Origin: Clostridia bacterium
Lineage (GTDB): Bacteria; Bacillota; Clostridia; TANB77; CAG-465
Reading direction: 5' to 3'
Length of the DNA: 64,000 nt
Assembly: GCA_017534305.1 (NCBI GenBank)
Contig: JAFWCU010000010.1
Coordinates: 1-64,000 of the forward strand
Position 1 is the first letter of the stretch. Every line of letters starts with the position of its first letter. Positions 1-7,958 of this stretch are shown here, piece by piece. The notes below the pieces were generated by a model. The model was not told the origin of the DNA. It was given only the letters and a program-made list of their open reading frames with translations, and searched no databases. Made by a program: the position numbers and the translations under genes.

Positions 1-1715
1 AAGCAATTGAAGCTAAAGAAGGTGTAGAAGTTGCAAAAGAATCTAAAACTTATGCAACAATTACATTCCAAAACTACTTTAGATTATATGAAAAACTTGC
101 TGGTATGACTGGTACAGCAAAAACTGAAGAAGAGGAATTCAAAGGTATATACAAACTAGATATCGTAGAAATTCCAACAAACAAACCAGTACAAAGAAAA
201 GATTATACAGACATAGTATATAAAACAGAAAAAGCTAAATTTAATGCTATAGCAAATGAGGTTAAAGAGTGCTATGAAAATGGTCAACCAGTTCTTGTTG
301 GTACTATTTCAATAGATAAATCTGAAGCAATTAGCAGAATACTTAAAGGAATGAAAATTCCACATCAAGTATTAAATGCTAAATATCATGAAAAAGAAGC
401 TGAAATTATTGCTCAAGCTGGTAAATATAAAGCTGTAACTATAGCTACTAACATGGCTGGACGTGGTACAGATATTATGCTTGGAGGTAACTTGGAATTT
501 TTAGTAAGAAGTGACCTTGCTAAAAAAGGATATACTCCAGAAGAAATAGAACTTGCAATTACTCCAATAGAAAACAAAGATGAAAGAGTAATTCAAGCAA
601 AAAAAGATATGAAAGAAATTGAGGAAAAATATAAACCTCAAATTCAAGAAGAAAAAGAAAAAGTAATCGCTGCTGGTGGTCTTAGAATTATCGGTAGTGA
701 AAGACATGAGTCTCGTCGTATAGATAACCAATTAAGAGGACGTTCAGGACGTCAAGGAGATCCAGGTGAATCAAGATTCTATATTTCTATGGAAGATGAT
801 CTTCTAAAACTATTTGGTTCAGACAGACTAAATGGTGTTGTTGAAGCATTAGGACTACCAGAAGATATGCCAATAGAAGTAAAAATGCTTGCAAACACAA
901 TTGAATCTGCACAAAAGAAAGTTGAAGGACGTAACTATAGTATAAGAAAAACTGTTCTTGAATACGACGATGTTATGAATCAACAAAGAGGAATAATATA
1001 CGAACAAAGAAAAGAAGTTCTAGAAGCAGAAGATATTTCAGATATTGTTAAAAAATTATATGCAGGAATTCTTGCAGGAATATCTGCCGAATATTTTGAA
1101 AACGCAGATAATATAGATTCTATAGACTATTCTGCTGTAAATGCTATATTAAAAGCTCAATTTGGAGAAGACAATATCATCTCTAAAGAAGATATTAAAA
1201 CTTTAGATCCTGAAGATATGAACAAAGTCTTAAATGAAAAGATTGATGCAATATATAATCAAAGACTTGAAGAAGCTAAAAATCTAGGAATTGAAGAAGA
1301 CTTTAGAAGAATATCTAAGATACTAATTCTAAACACAGTAAATGAAAAGTGGATGGATCATATTGATGCTATGACTGCACTAAAAGAAGGTATTGGTCTA
1401 CGTGCATATGCACAAACAAATCCATTACAAGCATATAAAATTGAAGCATTCAATATGTTTGAAGAATTAAACAATACAATTAGAGAAGAGTCTGTAAGAG
1501 CAGTGTTCTCTCTAAAACCAAGAAAAAAAGAACCACAACCACTTAGAATTAACTTTGTACCAAAAATAACAAACCTACAAACAAGTGGTGGAAGCAATGA
1601 AGACACACCAAAAAGACAACCTGTTGTAAACAAGGAGAAAAAAATTGGTAGAAACGATCCTTGTCCATGTGGTTCAGGGAAGAAATACAAAAATTGCTGC
1701 GGTAAAAAAGCTTAA
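1..1715 (+). CDS. secA: Protein translocase ATPase SecA, C-terminal part (5' end outside window)
   Basis: This is the motor ATPase of the Sec translocon, which pushes unfolded preproteins through SecYEG. The reading frame is open from base 3, so the gene starts upstream of the window. Visible are the FQNYFRLYEKLAGMTGTA stretch of the first motor domain, the NMAGRGTDIMLGGN and GSERHESRRIDNQLRGRSGRQGD motifs of the second motor domain, the helical scaffold/wing region, and a C-terminal SEC-C zinc motif (CPCGSGKKYKNCCG) that binds Zn and SecB-like or ribosomal partners. It ends TAA and is followed by an intrinsic terminator at 1821. The last ~40 bases are echoed at 3770-3831, which bears on the element downstream. 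Confidence 0.98.
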   Translation, partial: AIEAKEGVEVAKESKTYATITFQNYFRLYEKLAGMTGTAKTEEEEFKGIYKLDIVEIPTNKPVQRKDYTDIVYKTEKAKFNAIANEVKECYENGQPVLVGTISIDKSEAISRILKGMKIPHQVLNAKYHEKEAEIIAQAGKYKAVTIATNMAGRGTDIMLGGNLEFLVRSDLAKKGYTPEEIELAITPIENKDERVIQAKKDMKEIEEKYKPQIQEEKEKVIAAGGLRIIGSERHESRRIDNQLRGRSGRQGDPGESRFYISMEDDLLKLFGSDRLNGVVEALGLPEDMPIEVKMLANTIESAQKKVEGRNYSIRKTVLEYDDVMNQQRGIIYEQRKEVLEAEDISDIVKKLYAGILAGISAEYFENADNIDSIDYSAVNAILKAQFGEDNIISKEDIKTLDPEDMNKVLNEKIDAIYNQRLEEAKNLGIEEDFRRISKILILNTVNEKWMDHIDAMTALKEGIGLRAYAQTNPLQAYKIEAFNMFEELNNTIREESVRAVFSLKPRKKEPQPLRINFVPKITNLQTSGGSNEDTPKRQPVVNKEKKIGRNDPCPCGSGKKYKNCCGKKA

Positions 1716-1820
1716 ATAGGGCATTTGCAATTTTGAACATAGAGAAAAATTGTCAACTGTCAACGGATTGTCAATGGAAATACAAATTTTATTTTTTAAA
1801 TATAAAAGACAAATCATGAA

Positions 1821-1851
1821 GAGTTAACACATTATAGTGTTAGCTCTTTTT
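1821..1851 (+). terminator. Intrinsic terminator after secA
   Basis: GAGTTAACAC pairs with GTGTTAGCTC (one wobble) around a 6-base loop, followed by five T. Confidence 0.85.
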
Positions 1852-1885
1852 ATTATCTACAAAATGAATTTTTGAAGGTGATAAA

Positions 1886-2140
1886 ATGGATAATGTAAGA
1901 AAAAAAGGTAATTTTTATCAATATCAATTTGAGGTCGCTCCTATTGATGGAAAAAGAAAACAGGTCACAAAGTCAGCTTTCAAAACTAAAGCTGAAGCAG
2001 AAAAAGCAGGAATAAAAGCATATAATGAATACGATCAAACAGGTCATTCATTTAAGCCATCTACAATTTCGTATTCAGACTATTTAGATTATTGGCTAAA
2101 AGAACATTGTAATATGTTGTGCTTGTTCATTAGTTTATAA
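1886..2140 (+). pseudogene. Truncated tyrosine integrase, N-terminal domain only
   Basis: The 84 residues look like the N-terminal AP2-like DNA-binding domain and the beginning of the SAM-like core-binding domain of Firmicute phage/ICE integrases: a KKGNFYQYQFEV start, a TKAEAEKAG stretch, then SYSDYLDYWLKEHC. A full integrase is about 370-400 residues with R..H-R-Y catalytic residues, none of which are here. Downstream another frame continues openly for about 30 codons to a TAG near 2205, but I cannot identify it as integrase. It has a good SD (GAAGGTG) before ATG 1886. Gene decay after insertion at secA is the simplest reading. Confidence 0.75.
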
Positions 2141-2230
2141 TCCTAAAATTAGAACAGACTTGATAAATAGTTATTTAATACCATATATAGATAGTTTAGA
2201 ATAGAAAATTACAATATATATAATAGAAAG

Positions 2231-2267
2231 TAGTAGATTTTTTTAAAGTCTATTGCTTTTTTTTTTT
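2231..2267 (+). terminator. Possible terminator before the AbrB-like gene
   Basis: An imperfect TAGATTT/AAAGTCTA stem is followed by a long T run (2257-2267). Confidence 0.45.
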
Positions 2268-2272
2268 CAACA

Positions 2273-2308
2273 AAGTATAATAAGTATGAAAAGTATAACA
2301 AGTATAAA
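2273..2308 (+). promoter_or_regulatory. Four tandem 9-base repeats in the promoter/leader of the AbrB-like gene
   Basis: AAGTATAAT, AAGTATGAA, AAGTATAAC and AAGTATAAA follow each other without gaps just ahead of the SD (AAGGAGG). The first unit contains a TATAAT. Tandem identical half-sites next to a gene for a dimeric AbrB/MazE-fold DNA-binding protein suggest an autoregulatory operator; that role is inferred. Confidence 0.55.
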
Positions 2309-2323
2309 TTAAGGAGGATAAAA

Positions 2324-2527
2324 ATGGATAGAGAGAAGTTTGTAGGAATAAGCAAAGTAGGAGAAAAAGGACAAATAGTAATTCCAAAAGAAGCAAGAGA
2401 TATGTTTGATATAAAATCTGGAGATTCTATTATTGTACTTTGTGATAAAAAGCAAGGAATTGCACTTATTAAATCTGATATAATAGAAGATTTATCAGAT
2501 AAAGTATTTCAAAAAGGGGATAAGTAA
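2324..2527 (+). CDS. AbrB/SpoVT/MazE-type transcriptional regulator
   Basis: A 67-residue protein built almost entirely of one swapped-hairpin AbrB domain (about residues 6-50: VGEKGQIVIPKEARDMF, then IKSGDSIIVLCD). Proteins of this fold act as dimeric DNA-binding regulators, or as antitoxins when paired with a PemK/MazF toxin; no toxin gene is adjacent. It overlaps nothing and ends 2 bases before the acyltransferase start, so the two form a translationally tight pair. The promoter carries four 9-base repeats that it may bind. It lies inside the decayed secA-linked element, so it is probably cargo. The exact target is unknown. Confidence 0.85.
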   Translation: MDREKFVGISKVGEKGQIVIPKEARDMFDIKSGDSIIVLCDKKQGIALIKSDIIEDLSDKVFQKGDK

Positions 2528-2529
2528 AA

Positions 2530-3609
2530 ATGGAGAAAAGAAAGCATTATTTAGACAATATAAGATGGATTACATTATGTTTTGTAATTATATATCATAT
2601 ATTTTATATATTTAATTCAAGTGGTGTAGTTTCAAATATAGGTGTAATAGGCATTAAAGAATTAGATAGTATATGTGTTTTTATTTACCCCTGGATTATG
2701 TGTTTATTATTTGTTGTATCAGGAGTATCTACTAATTATTCGTTAAAAAGCAAAACAAATAAAGAATTTATAAAAGATAGAGCAAAAAGAATATTAGTTC
2801 CAAGTTTAATAGGAATATTTGTTTATGGGTGGATAAGTGGATGGACAACAAATTACTATGGCGATTTATTTGCAGGAAATGGAAGTATGATTCCAGCTCC
2901 AATTAAATACATAATATTCTCTTTAATTGGTATTGGTCCACTTTGGTATGCACATGTATTGTTTATAGCATCTTTGCTTATTGTTTTAGTTAGAAAAATT
3001 GATAAAAATAAAAAACTAGATATTTTGTTTAGTAAAATTAATTTACCTATATTATTTCTATTAGTATTATTAGTATGGGGATCATCATTTATACTAAATA
3101 CACCAGTTGTAACTGTATATAGATTTGGAATATATTTGCTTATGTTTTTATTAGGATATTACATATTTTCAAATGATAAAATCGTAGAAAAATTAGAAAA
3201 AATTTCAATACCAATGGGAATTATTACACTTATTCTTGGAATTACATTTACAATTGTAAATTATGGCGCTAATTTTGGATCAAATGAGTTTCTAACTAAC
3301 ATATTTACCAATATTTATATATGGTTTGTAATTCTTTCGACATTTGGACTTGCAAAGAAATTTTTGAATTTTGAAAATAAATTTACAAAGTATATGAATA
3401 AAAACAACTTTAGTTTTTATGTATTACATTATACTATACAAATTGTTATAGCATTTGTTTTAGTAGAATATGTTAAATTTAATCATTTTCTATTTAATTA
3501 TACAATTTTATTTATAGGAACGATAATCATATTACCAATAGCTACAGAAATCTTAAAAAGAATACCAATAGTAAATAGACTATTGCTTGGAGTTAGTAAA
3601 AAGAAATAG
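2530..3609 (+). CDS. Acyltransferase 3 family membrane protein
   Basis: A 359-residue polytopic protein with about 10 hydrophobic segments. The N-terminus (RKHYLDNIRWITLCFVIIYHIFY) matches the Acyl_transf_3 (PF01757) signature, with the family His of the first helix visible in IIYHIF. Such enzymes O-acylate membrane-proximal sugars or peptides, for example in wall or exopolysaccharide modification; the substrate here cannot be read. The start is ATG 2530, two bases after the regulator's stop, with GGGGATAAG as SD inside the upstream gene. Co-transcription with the AbrB-like gene suggests that the regulator controls it. Confidence 0.85.
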   Translation: MEKRKHYLDNIRWITLCFVIIYHIFYIFNSSGVVSNIGVIGIKELDSICVFIYPWIMCLLFVVSGVSTNYSLKSKTNKEFIKDRAKRILVPSLIGIFVYGWISGWTTNYYGDLFAGNGSMIPAPIKYIIFSLIGIGPLWYAHVLFIASLLIVLVRKIDKNKKLDILFSKINLPILFLLVLLVWGSSFILNTPVVTVYRFGIYLLMFLLGYYIFSNDKIVEKLEKISIPMGIITLILGITFTIVNYGANFGSNEFLTNIFTNIYIWFVILSTFGLAKKFLNFENKFTKYMNKNNFSFYVLHYTIQIVIAFVLVEYVKFNHFLFNYTILFIGTIIILPIATEILKRIPIVNRLLLGVSKKK

Positions 3610-3769
3610 ATAAATTACAATTTATTGCTTAAAGGTAAAAAATATTTGTACATTTGATTTATCTCAACTTTAACGATATATTTAATGTGTAGATAATGAT
3701 GTTGACAGTGTCAACGATTTGTCAACGAAAAATAAGATTTGATTAGAACAATAAAAACAAATAAAACTG

Positions 3770-3831
3770 ATGGTTGTTGTACATGTGGCAGTGGTAAAAA
3801 GTACAAAAATTGTTGTGGAAGAAATCAATAG
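3770..3831 (+). pseudogene. Remnant of a secA C-terminal SEC-C motif
   Basis: Translated in the frame ending at TAG 3829-3831, this reads CCTCGSGKKYKNCCGRNQ, a clear SEC-C zinc motif without the rest of SecA. It has no start or SD of its own. It is the diverged second copy of the secA tail and marks the far end of the integrated element. Confidence 0.8.
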
Positions 3832-3845
3832 AATATAAATGAAAT

Positions 3846-3882
3846 AAAAGATTATCTAGATACATAGATAATCTTTTATTTT
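3846..3882 (+). terminator. Intrinsic terminator
   Basis: AAAAGATTATCTA pairs with TAGATAATCTTTT, with a T-rich tail. It closes the element and isolates the next gene. Confidence 0.85.
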
Positions 3883-3955
3883 TATTGTATAATTAGAAAC
3901 AGATAAGTAACAATATTTATAGTTAATAAGTGATTCTTTGAAAGAAGGAAAATAT

Positions 3956-4708
3956 ATGAATTTTAAGGAATATGGAGATAGTAATAATGAAACTATAATT
4001 TTATTACACGGTGGAGGTCTTTCTTGGTGGAATTTTAAAGATGAGGCAGAAATATTAAAAAACAAATTTCATGTTATTATTCCAATATTAGATGGACATT
4101 CTGGTAGTGATAGAGATTTTACAAGTATTGAAGATAACGCACAAGAAATTATAGAATATATAATAAAGAATTTTAATGGACACGTTTATTTGATAGGTGG
4201 ATTATCCTTAGGAGGACAAATTCTTTTAGAAATACTATCAAGAAAAAATGATATTTGTGATTTTGCTATTATTGAAAGTGCATTGACAATACCTATGAAG
4301 GCTACTCAAAAAATGATAAAACCTGCATTTTCAATGAGCTATGGACTAATATCCCAAAAATGGTTTTCAAAAATGCAATTTAATTCTTTAGGAATAAGAA
4401 AAGATTTATTTGAAGATTATTATAGAGATACTTGCAAAATTTCAAAAGATAATATAATTGCTTTTATGGAAGCAAATTCAAAATATGAAATAAAAGATAC
4501 TATACAAGATACCAAAGCAAGAACATTAGTTATAGTTGGAGAAAAAGAAAGAACTATAATGAAAAAATCGGCAAATATAATTAACCAAAAAATAAAGACA
4601 AGCAGAATTGAAATAATGCCTAATTATTCTCATGGAGAATTAAGTATAAATAATCCAGAGCATTATATTGCTTTAATAAATGCACTAACTGGACAAAGTG
4701 AAATATAA
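3956..4708 (+). CDS. Alpha/beta hydrolase
   Basis: About 250 residues with the alpha/beta-hydrolase layout: LLHGGGLSWWNF (oxyanion-hole HG region), IGGLSLGGQILLE with the nucleophile Ser in G-L-S-L-G, a lid region, TLVIVGEKERTIM carrying the acid-residue strand, and a late His in NYSHGELS. I prefer ATG 3956 to an upstream TTG because AGAAGGA lies 6 bases ahead of it. The substrate is unknown. It starts a run of small catabolic or detoxifying enzymes on the same strand. Confidence 0.85.
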   Translation: MNFKEYGDSNNETIILLHGGGLSWWNFKDEAEILKNKFHVIIPILDGHSGSDRDFTSIEDNAQEIIEYIIKNFNGHVYLIGGLSLGGQILLEILSRKNDICDFAIIESALTIPMKATQKMIKPAFSMSYGLISQKWFSKMQFNSLGIRKDLFEDYYRDTCKISKDNIIAFMEANSKYEIKDTIQDTKARTLVIVGEKERTIMKKSANIINQKIKTSRIEIMPNYSHGELSINNPEHYIALINALTGQSEI

Positions 4709-4736
4709 TACAGTAATACGAAAGGAAGAAATAACT

Positions 4737-5036
4737 ATGGCAACATCAAAAGATTTTAAAGAATTTATATTAGAACAATTAGATTTATTAGATAATATTA
4801 CATGCAAATCAATGATGGGAGAATATTTATTGTACTATAATAGCATCCTATTTGGTGGTATTTATGATAATAGATTACTTGTAAAAATAGTTGATACAAA
4901 TAAAAAGTATAATATGAATGAAGCAATTCCTTATGAAAGTGCAAAGCCAATGTATTTAGTGGATGAAGTAGATAACAAAGAATTATTAAAAGAAATTGTA
5001 ATTGAAACTTGTAAAGGACTAACAATAATAAAATAA
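4737..5036 (+). CDS. TfoX N-terminal domain protein
   Basis: 99 residues matching the TfoX_N domain (PF04993): SKDFKEFILEQLDLL, CKSMMGEYLLYYNSILFGGIYDNRLLVK, then the YESAKPMYLVDEVDN segment typical of the family's end. TfoX was named for competence regulation in proteobacteria, but stand-alone N-domains in Firmicutes have no settled role. The start is ATG 4737 with SD AAAGGAAG; an upstream in-frame start lacks an SD. It lies 28 bases after the hydrolase and 18 bases before the next gene, so it is probably in one transcript with them. Confidence 0.85.
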   Translation: MATSKDFKEFILEQLDLLDNITCKSMMGEYLLYYNSILFGGIYDNRLLVKIVDTNKKYNMNEAIPYESAKPMYLVDEVDNKELLKEIVIETCKGLTIIK

Positions 5037-5054
5037 CATTTTGTAGGAGTGATT

Positions 5055-5267
5055 ATGAGTAAATATGAACCATTATGGAAATATATAAAAGATAATAATA
5101 AAGATGAATATAAATTATCTTTTGATGAAGTCAAAAAAATAGTAGGTTTTGATTTTGACCATGCTTTTTTAACATATAAAAAAGAATTACTAGATTATGG
5201 ATATGAATTTAAAAAACTATCTTTAAAAGAAAAGTGGGTATGGATAGTAAAAAAAAATAAATTGTAA
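5055..5267 (+). CDS. Small conserved protein, DUF7662-like
   Basis: 70 residues starting MSKYEPLWKYIKDNNK, with FDEVKKIVGFDFDHAFLTYKKELLDYGYEFKKLSLKEKWV. This YDPLW...F.e...I.DHSFL.YKkEL..YGY pattern is that of a small uncharacterised family (DUF7662 by my recollection). It is all helix plus a C-terminal strand, with no metal site. SD GGAG lies 6 bases ahead of ATG 5055. Such proteins often sit beside MmcQ/YjbR- or TfoX-type genes; here TfoX_N is directly upstream. Function unknown. Confidence 0.7.
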   Translation: MSKYEPLWKYIKDNNKDEYKLSFDEVKKIVGFDFDHAFLTYKKELLDYGYEFKKLSLKEKWVWIVKKNKL

Positions 5268-5324
5268 TATTTGAAACTTAATAACAAAACGATTTCAATT
5301 GTTAGATAAAATAGGAGAAGAAAT

Positions 5325-5969
5325 ATGAAAATAAATAATGAGCTAAAAGAATATATAGAAAACAATATATTTCCTGTTTATAGTAAAAATGATCAAGGAC
5401 ATAATTTAGATCATATAAAATACGTAATAAACAGAAGTATCAGATTTGCAGATACTGTTCCAGATATAAATTATAATATTGTTTATACTGTAGCAGCATA
5501 TCATGATATCGGACTTCACATAGACCCTAAAAAGCATGAAATAATATCTGCACAAATGATGTATGATGATGCTAAATTAAAAGAATTTTTTAGTGATGAA
5601 GAAAGAATAGTTATTAAAGAGGCAATAGAAGACCATAGAGCTTCAAGTGACCATGAACCAAGAAGTATATATGGAAAAATTGTTTCAACAGCAGATAGAA
5701 ATAATACAGTTGAAGCATGTCTTAGAAGATCATATACATATGGAAAAAGATTAGAACCAAATTCAACTGATGAAGAACTATATGAAAGAGCACATAAGCA
5801 TCTAAACTTAAAATTTGGTGAAAATGGTTATGCAAAATTCTATTTTAAAGACGAAGAATATGAAAAATTCTTAAGTGAAATAAGAGCATTGCTAGCAGAC
5901 AAGAATAAGTTTATAGAAACACAAAAGAATTATATTAATGAGTTAAAATCTAAAGGAATAATAAAATAG
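5325..5969 (+). CDS. HD-domain phosphohydrolase
   Basis: 214 residues with the HD metal site: H in NLDHIKYV, HD in AAYHDIGLH, a further H in EDHRASSD and D in STADRNN. HD proteins hydrolyse nucleotide phosphates or cyclic nucleotides; the substrate here is not evident. Several acidic and charged helices follow the domain. ATG 5325 has SD AGGAGAAG. The stop is followed at once by the SD of the next alpha/beta hydrolase, indicating an operon. Confidence 0.85.
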   Translation: MKINNELKEYIENNIFPVYSKNDQGHNLDHIKYVINRSIRFADTVPDINYNIVYTVAAYHDIGLHIDPKKHEIISAQMMYDDAKLKEFFSDEERIVIKEAIEDHRASSDHEPRSIYGKIVSTADRNNTVEACLRRSYTYGKRLEPNSTDEELYERAHKHLNLKFGENGYAKFYFKDEEYEKFLSEIRALLADKNKFIETQKNYINELKSKGIIK

Positions 5970-5981
5970 ATGGGGGATAAT

Positions 5982-6656
5982 ATGGATATAGTTGTAAATA
6001 ATATTAAAATTCACTATGAAATACTAGGTGAAGGAAAACCAATAATACTATTAAATCCAAATAGTGTTAATACTAATTCAATGAACTTTATTGCACATAA
6101 ACTTGCAAAGGATTTTAAAGTATACAACGTAGATAGAAGATGCTGCGGAAAAAGTGAAAGAAACTGCGACTTAACTTATGAAGAAAGTGCAAAAGATATA
6201 TATGAATTAATACAAAAATTAAACTTAGATAAACCAATGATACTTGGAAGTAGTGGTGGAGCAAGCGTAGCACTTCACCTAGCAATTAACTATCCAGATT
6301 GTATATCTAAGCTAGTACTATGTAGTGGAGTGGCAAGAATGGAAAAAATAGAGATGCCAAAGTATGCTGTAATTATGAATAAGCTACCTTGGTATCCAGG
6401 TAAGAAAAATATTGTTAAGTTTGAAAACCTAAATAATACAGCAAAAGAAATAACTCCAGAACAATTATCTAAAATAACAGTTCCTACATTAGTTATAAAT
6501 GGCGGAAAGAAAGATATTGTACCAATTGAAGAAGCAAAGTATATAGCAGATTCAATATCTAATTCACAACTTTTATTATTAGAAAATGAAGGACACTTTA
6601 GTTATCTAATAAATTGTAAATGCTATGATAAACTAAAAGACTTCTTAAATAAATAG
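5982..6656 (+). CDS. Alpha/beta hydrolase (second)
   Basis: 224 residues: IILLNPNSVNTNSMNF replaces the usual HG motif, VDRRCCGKSER resembles the DxRGxGxS strand, the nucleophile lies in LGSSGGASVALH, the acid strand is VLVING-like (TLVINGGKKDIV), and the catalytic His is in ENEGHFSY. Compared with the first hydrolase at 3956 it is only distantly similar. I chose ATG 5982 because the GGGGG-type SD (5971-5977) fits it; an in-frame ATG at 5970 overlaps that SD. Probable small-molecule esterase or epoxide/haloalkane-type hydrolase, substrate unknown. Confidence 0.85.
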   Translation: MDIVVNNIKIHYEILGEGKPIILLNPNSVNTNSMNFIAHKLAKDFKVYNVDRRCCGKSERNCDLTYEESAKDIYELIQKLNLDKPMILGSSGGASVALHLAINYPDCISKLVLCSGVARMEKIEMPKYAVIMNKLPWYPGKKNIVKFENLNNTAKEITPEQLSKITVPTLVINGGKKDIVPIEEAKYIADSISNSQLLLLENEGHFSYLINCKCYDKLKDFLNK

Positions 6657-6679
6657 TGCTTAATATAGAGGTGAATAAT

Positions 6680-7435
6680 ATGGATAATAATTTATATGAT
6701 ATGATCTTTAAAAGAAAGTCGTTTCACTTATTTAGAAACATTGGAAATGAGCATATTACGGATGTAGAGTTAAAAGATATAGAAGAGTATTTTAATAACT
6801 TAAAACCATTAGTAGAAGATATAAAGGTAAAAATTAAAATAGTAAAAGATTCCACAACTTGCAAAAGAGGACAAGAATACTGTATTTTATTCTACTCAGA
6901 AAAGAAAGATAATTACCTTCAAAACGTAGGATATTTAGGTGAACAGCTAGATTTATATCTAGTTTCTAAAAATATTGGTACATTATGGTTTGGAATTGGA
7001 AAAGTAGAAGAAAAACAGCTTGATGGACTAGACTTCGTGATTATGATAGCAATAGCTAAAGTAGATTCTCCAGATAAATTTAGAAAAGATATGTATAAGA
7101 GTAAAAGAAAAGAATTAAATGAAATATGGCATGGAGAAGAATACTTAAATATAGCAAACATAGTTAGATATACTCCAAGTGCATGTAACACGCAGCCTTG
7201 GATTGTAGAATCAAGAAGCGATGAATTAAAGGTATATAGATATAGAAAAACAGGAAAAAGAGGAATAATGCCTAAAGATATGGTAATATACTATAACCAA
7301 ATAGATATTGGAATTTTCTTGTGCTTTCTTGAATTGTGCTTAGATAAAAACAATATTAATTATGATAGATCTTTGTATGTAGAAGAAAACCATGAAAACG
7401 AAATGAATCTACTTGCAAAGTATGATATAAAGTAA
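6680..7435 (+). CDS. Nitroreductase-family protein (TM1586 type)
   Basis: 251 residues starting NLYDMIFKRKSFHLF, the usual 'I..RrSvR.f' opening of nitroreductases. The NIVRYTPSACNTQPW segment with S-A-x-N-x-Q-P-W is the FMN-contacting motif of the second half. The two-lobed layout fits the putative TM nitroreductase family (PF14512). An FMN-dependent NAD(P)H oxidoreductase role is expected from the family; the substrate is unknown. GAGGTG lies 6-9 bases before ATG 6680, which I prefer over the upstream GTG at 6656. Confidence 0.8.
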   Translation: MDNNLYDMIFKRKSFHLFRNIGNEHITDVELKDIEEYFNNLKPLVEDIKVKIKIVKDSTTCKRGQEYCILFYSEKKDNYLQNVGYLGEQLDLYLVSKNIGTLWFGIGKVEEKQLDGLDFVIMIAIAKVDSPDKFRKDMYKSKRKELNEIWHGEEYLNIANIVRYTPSACNTQPWIVESRSDELKVYRYRKTGKRGIMPKDMVIYYNQIDIGIFLCFLELCLDKNNINYDRSLYVEENHENEMNLLAKYDIK

Positions 7436-7456
7436 TAAAATAAAGAAGAGGTTATT

Positions 7457-7942
7457 ATGATAATACTAATTGAAAGCATAGTACTATGTATAATATGCAC
7501 AATAATGGTGTATATAATGTCTAGAGAACCAATTAAAACGTTATATAATTATCCACCAAAGATTCAAGAAAGAGTTAAATCTTTAGATGAATACAAAGAT
7601 AAGATCCCAACACAAGAAAATAAAGTGGCAGCAAAACTAGGTGCATCTGTTATTTTTTTAGCAATACTTTGCGTAGTACTTAGATATATAAATGGTTATG
7701 AAACATTTATAGAAAGCTTTGGCTATGGTTTCCTATTATGGACAATAGTTAATCTATATGACGTAGTTGTATTAGATATTATCTGGTTTTGCCATGATAA
7801 ATTCTTTGTTTTTAAAGGAACAGAAGATATGGTAAAAGAATATCACAATTATTGGTTCCATATAAAAGGATTTTTTATTGGAGAACTTCTTGCTTTAGTT
7901 ATTTGTGCAATAGCTGGAGTAATTATACATTTTATTTTATAG
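7457..7942 (+). CDS. Integral membrane protein, unknown function
   Basis: 161 residues with about four membrane segments (near residues 1-20, 53-73, 85-110 and 135-160), separated by a charged linker after the first helix (TLYNYPPKIQERVKSLDEYKD). An aromatic, His-containing loop (IIWFCHDKFFVF, KEYHNYWFHIKG) lies before the last helix. I do not recognise a named domain with certainty. It shares the transcript direction and tight spacing of its neighbours (SD GAAGAGG before ATG 7457; the YoaP-like gene follows 16 bases later). Confidence 0.75.
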   Translation: MIILIESIVLCIICTIMVYIMSREPIKTLYNYPPKIQERVKSLDEYKDKIPTQENKVAAKLGASVIFLAILCVVLRYINGYETFIESFGYGFLLWTIVNLYDVVVLDIIWFCHDKFFVFKGTEDMVKEYHNYWFHIKGFFIGELLALVICAIAGVIIHFIL

Positions 7943-7958
7943 AAAGGGGAAAAGCAGT

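Larger units (their letters stand above)
1682..3831. mobile_element. Decayed integrative element inserted at the secA 3' end (candidate attL/attR)
   Basis: The secA tail codons around 1682-1701 recur in diverged form at 3798-3817; the shared core is TACAAAAATTG followed by a TG two bases later. Inside each end, about 50 bases from the core, lies a cluster of TGTCAAC heptamers: 1751-1757, 1758-1764 and 1769-1775 (last base changed) on the left, and GTTGACA 3701-3707, TGTCAAC 3709-3715 and 3720-3726 on the right. Core-arm-cargo-arm-core is the known arrangement of tyrosine-integrase att sites. The cargo is a truncated integrase, an AbrB-like regulator and an acyltransferase. I infer a remnant of an element that targets secA; the element cannot excise itself with the integrase shown. 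Confidence 0.6.

Noticed and set aside
501..731. Minus-strand open frame within secA
   Set aside because: Phe/Ser-rich shadow of Lys/Glu-rich coding sequence; the same applies to other antisense frames within obgE, ytfJ, pgi, virB4, pgk and eno.
2141..2210. Open continuation in another frame after the integrase fragment, read as a restored integrase
   Set aside because: The ~30 codons do not resemble an integrase core and contain no catalytic residues; left as unidentified decay.
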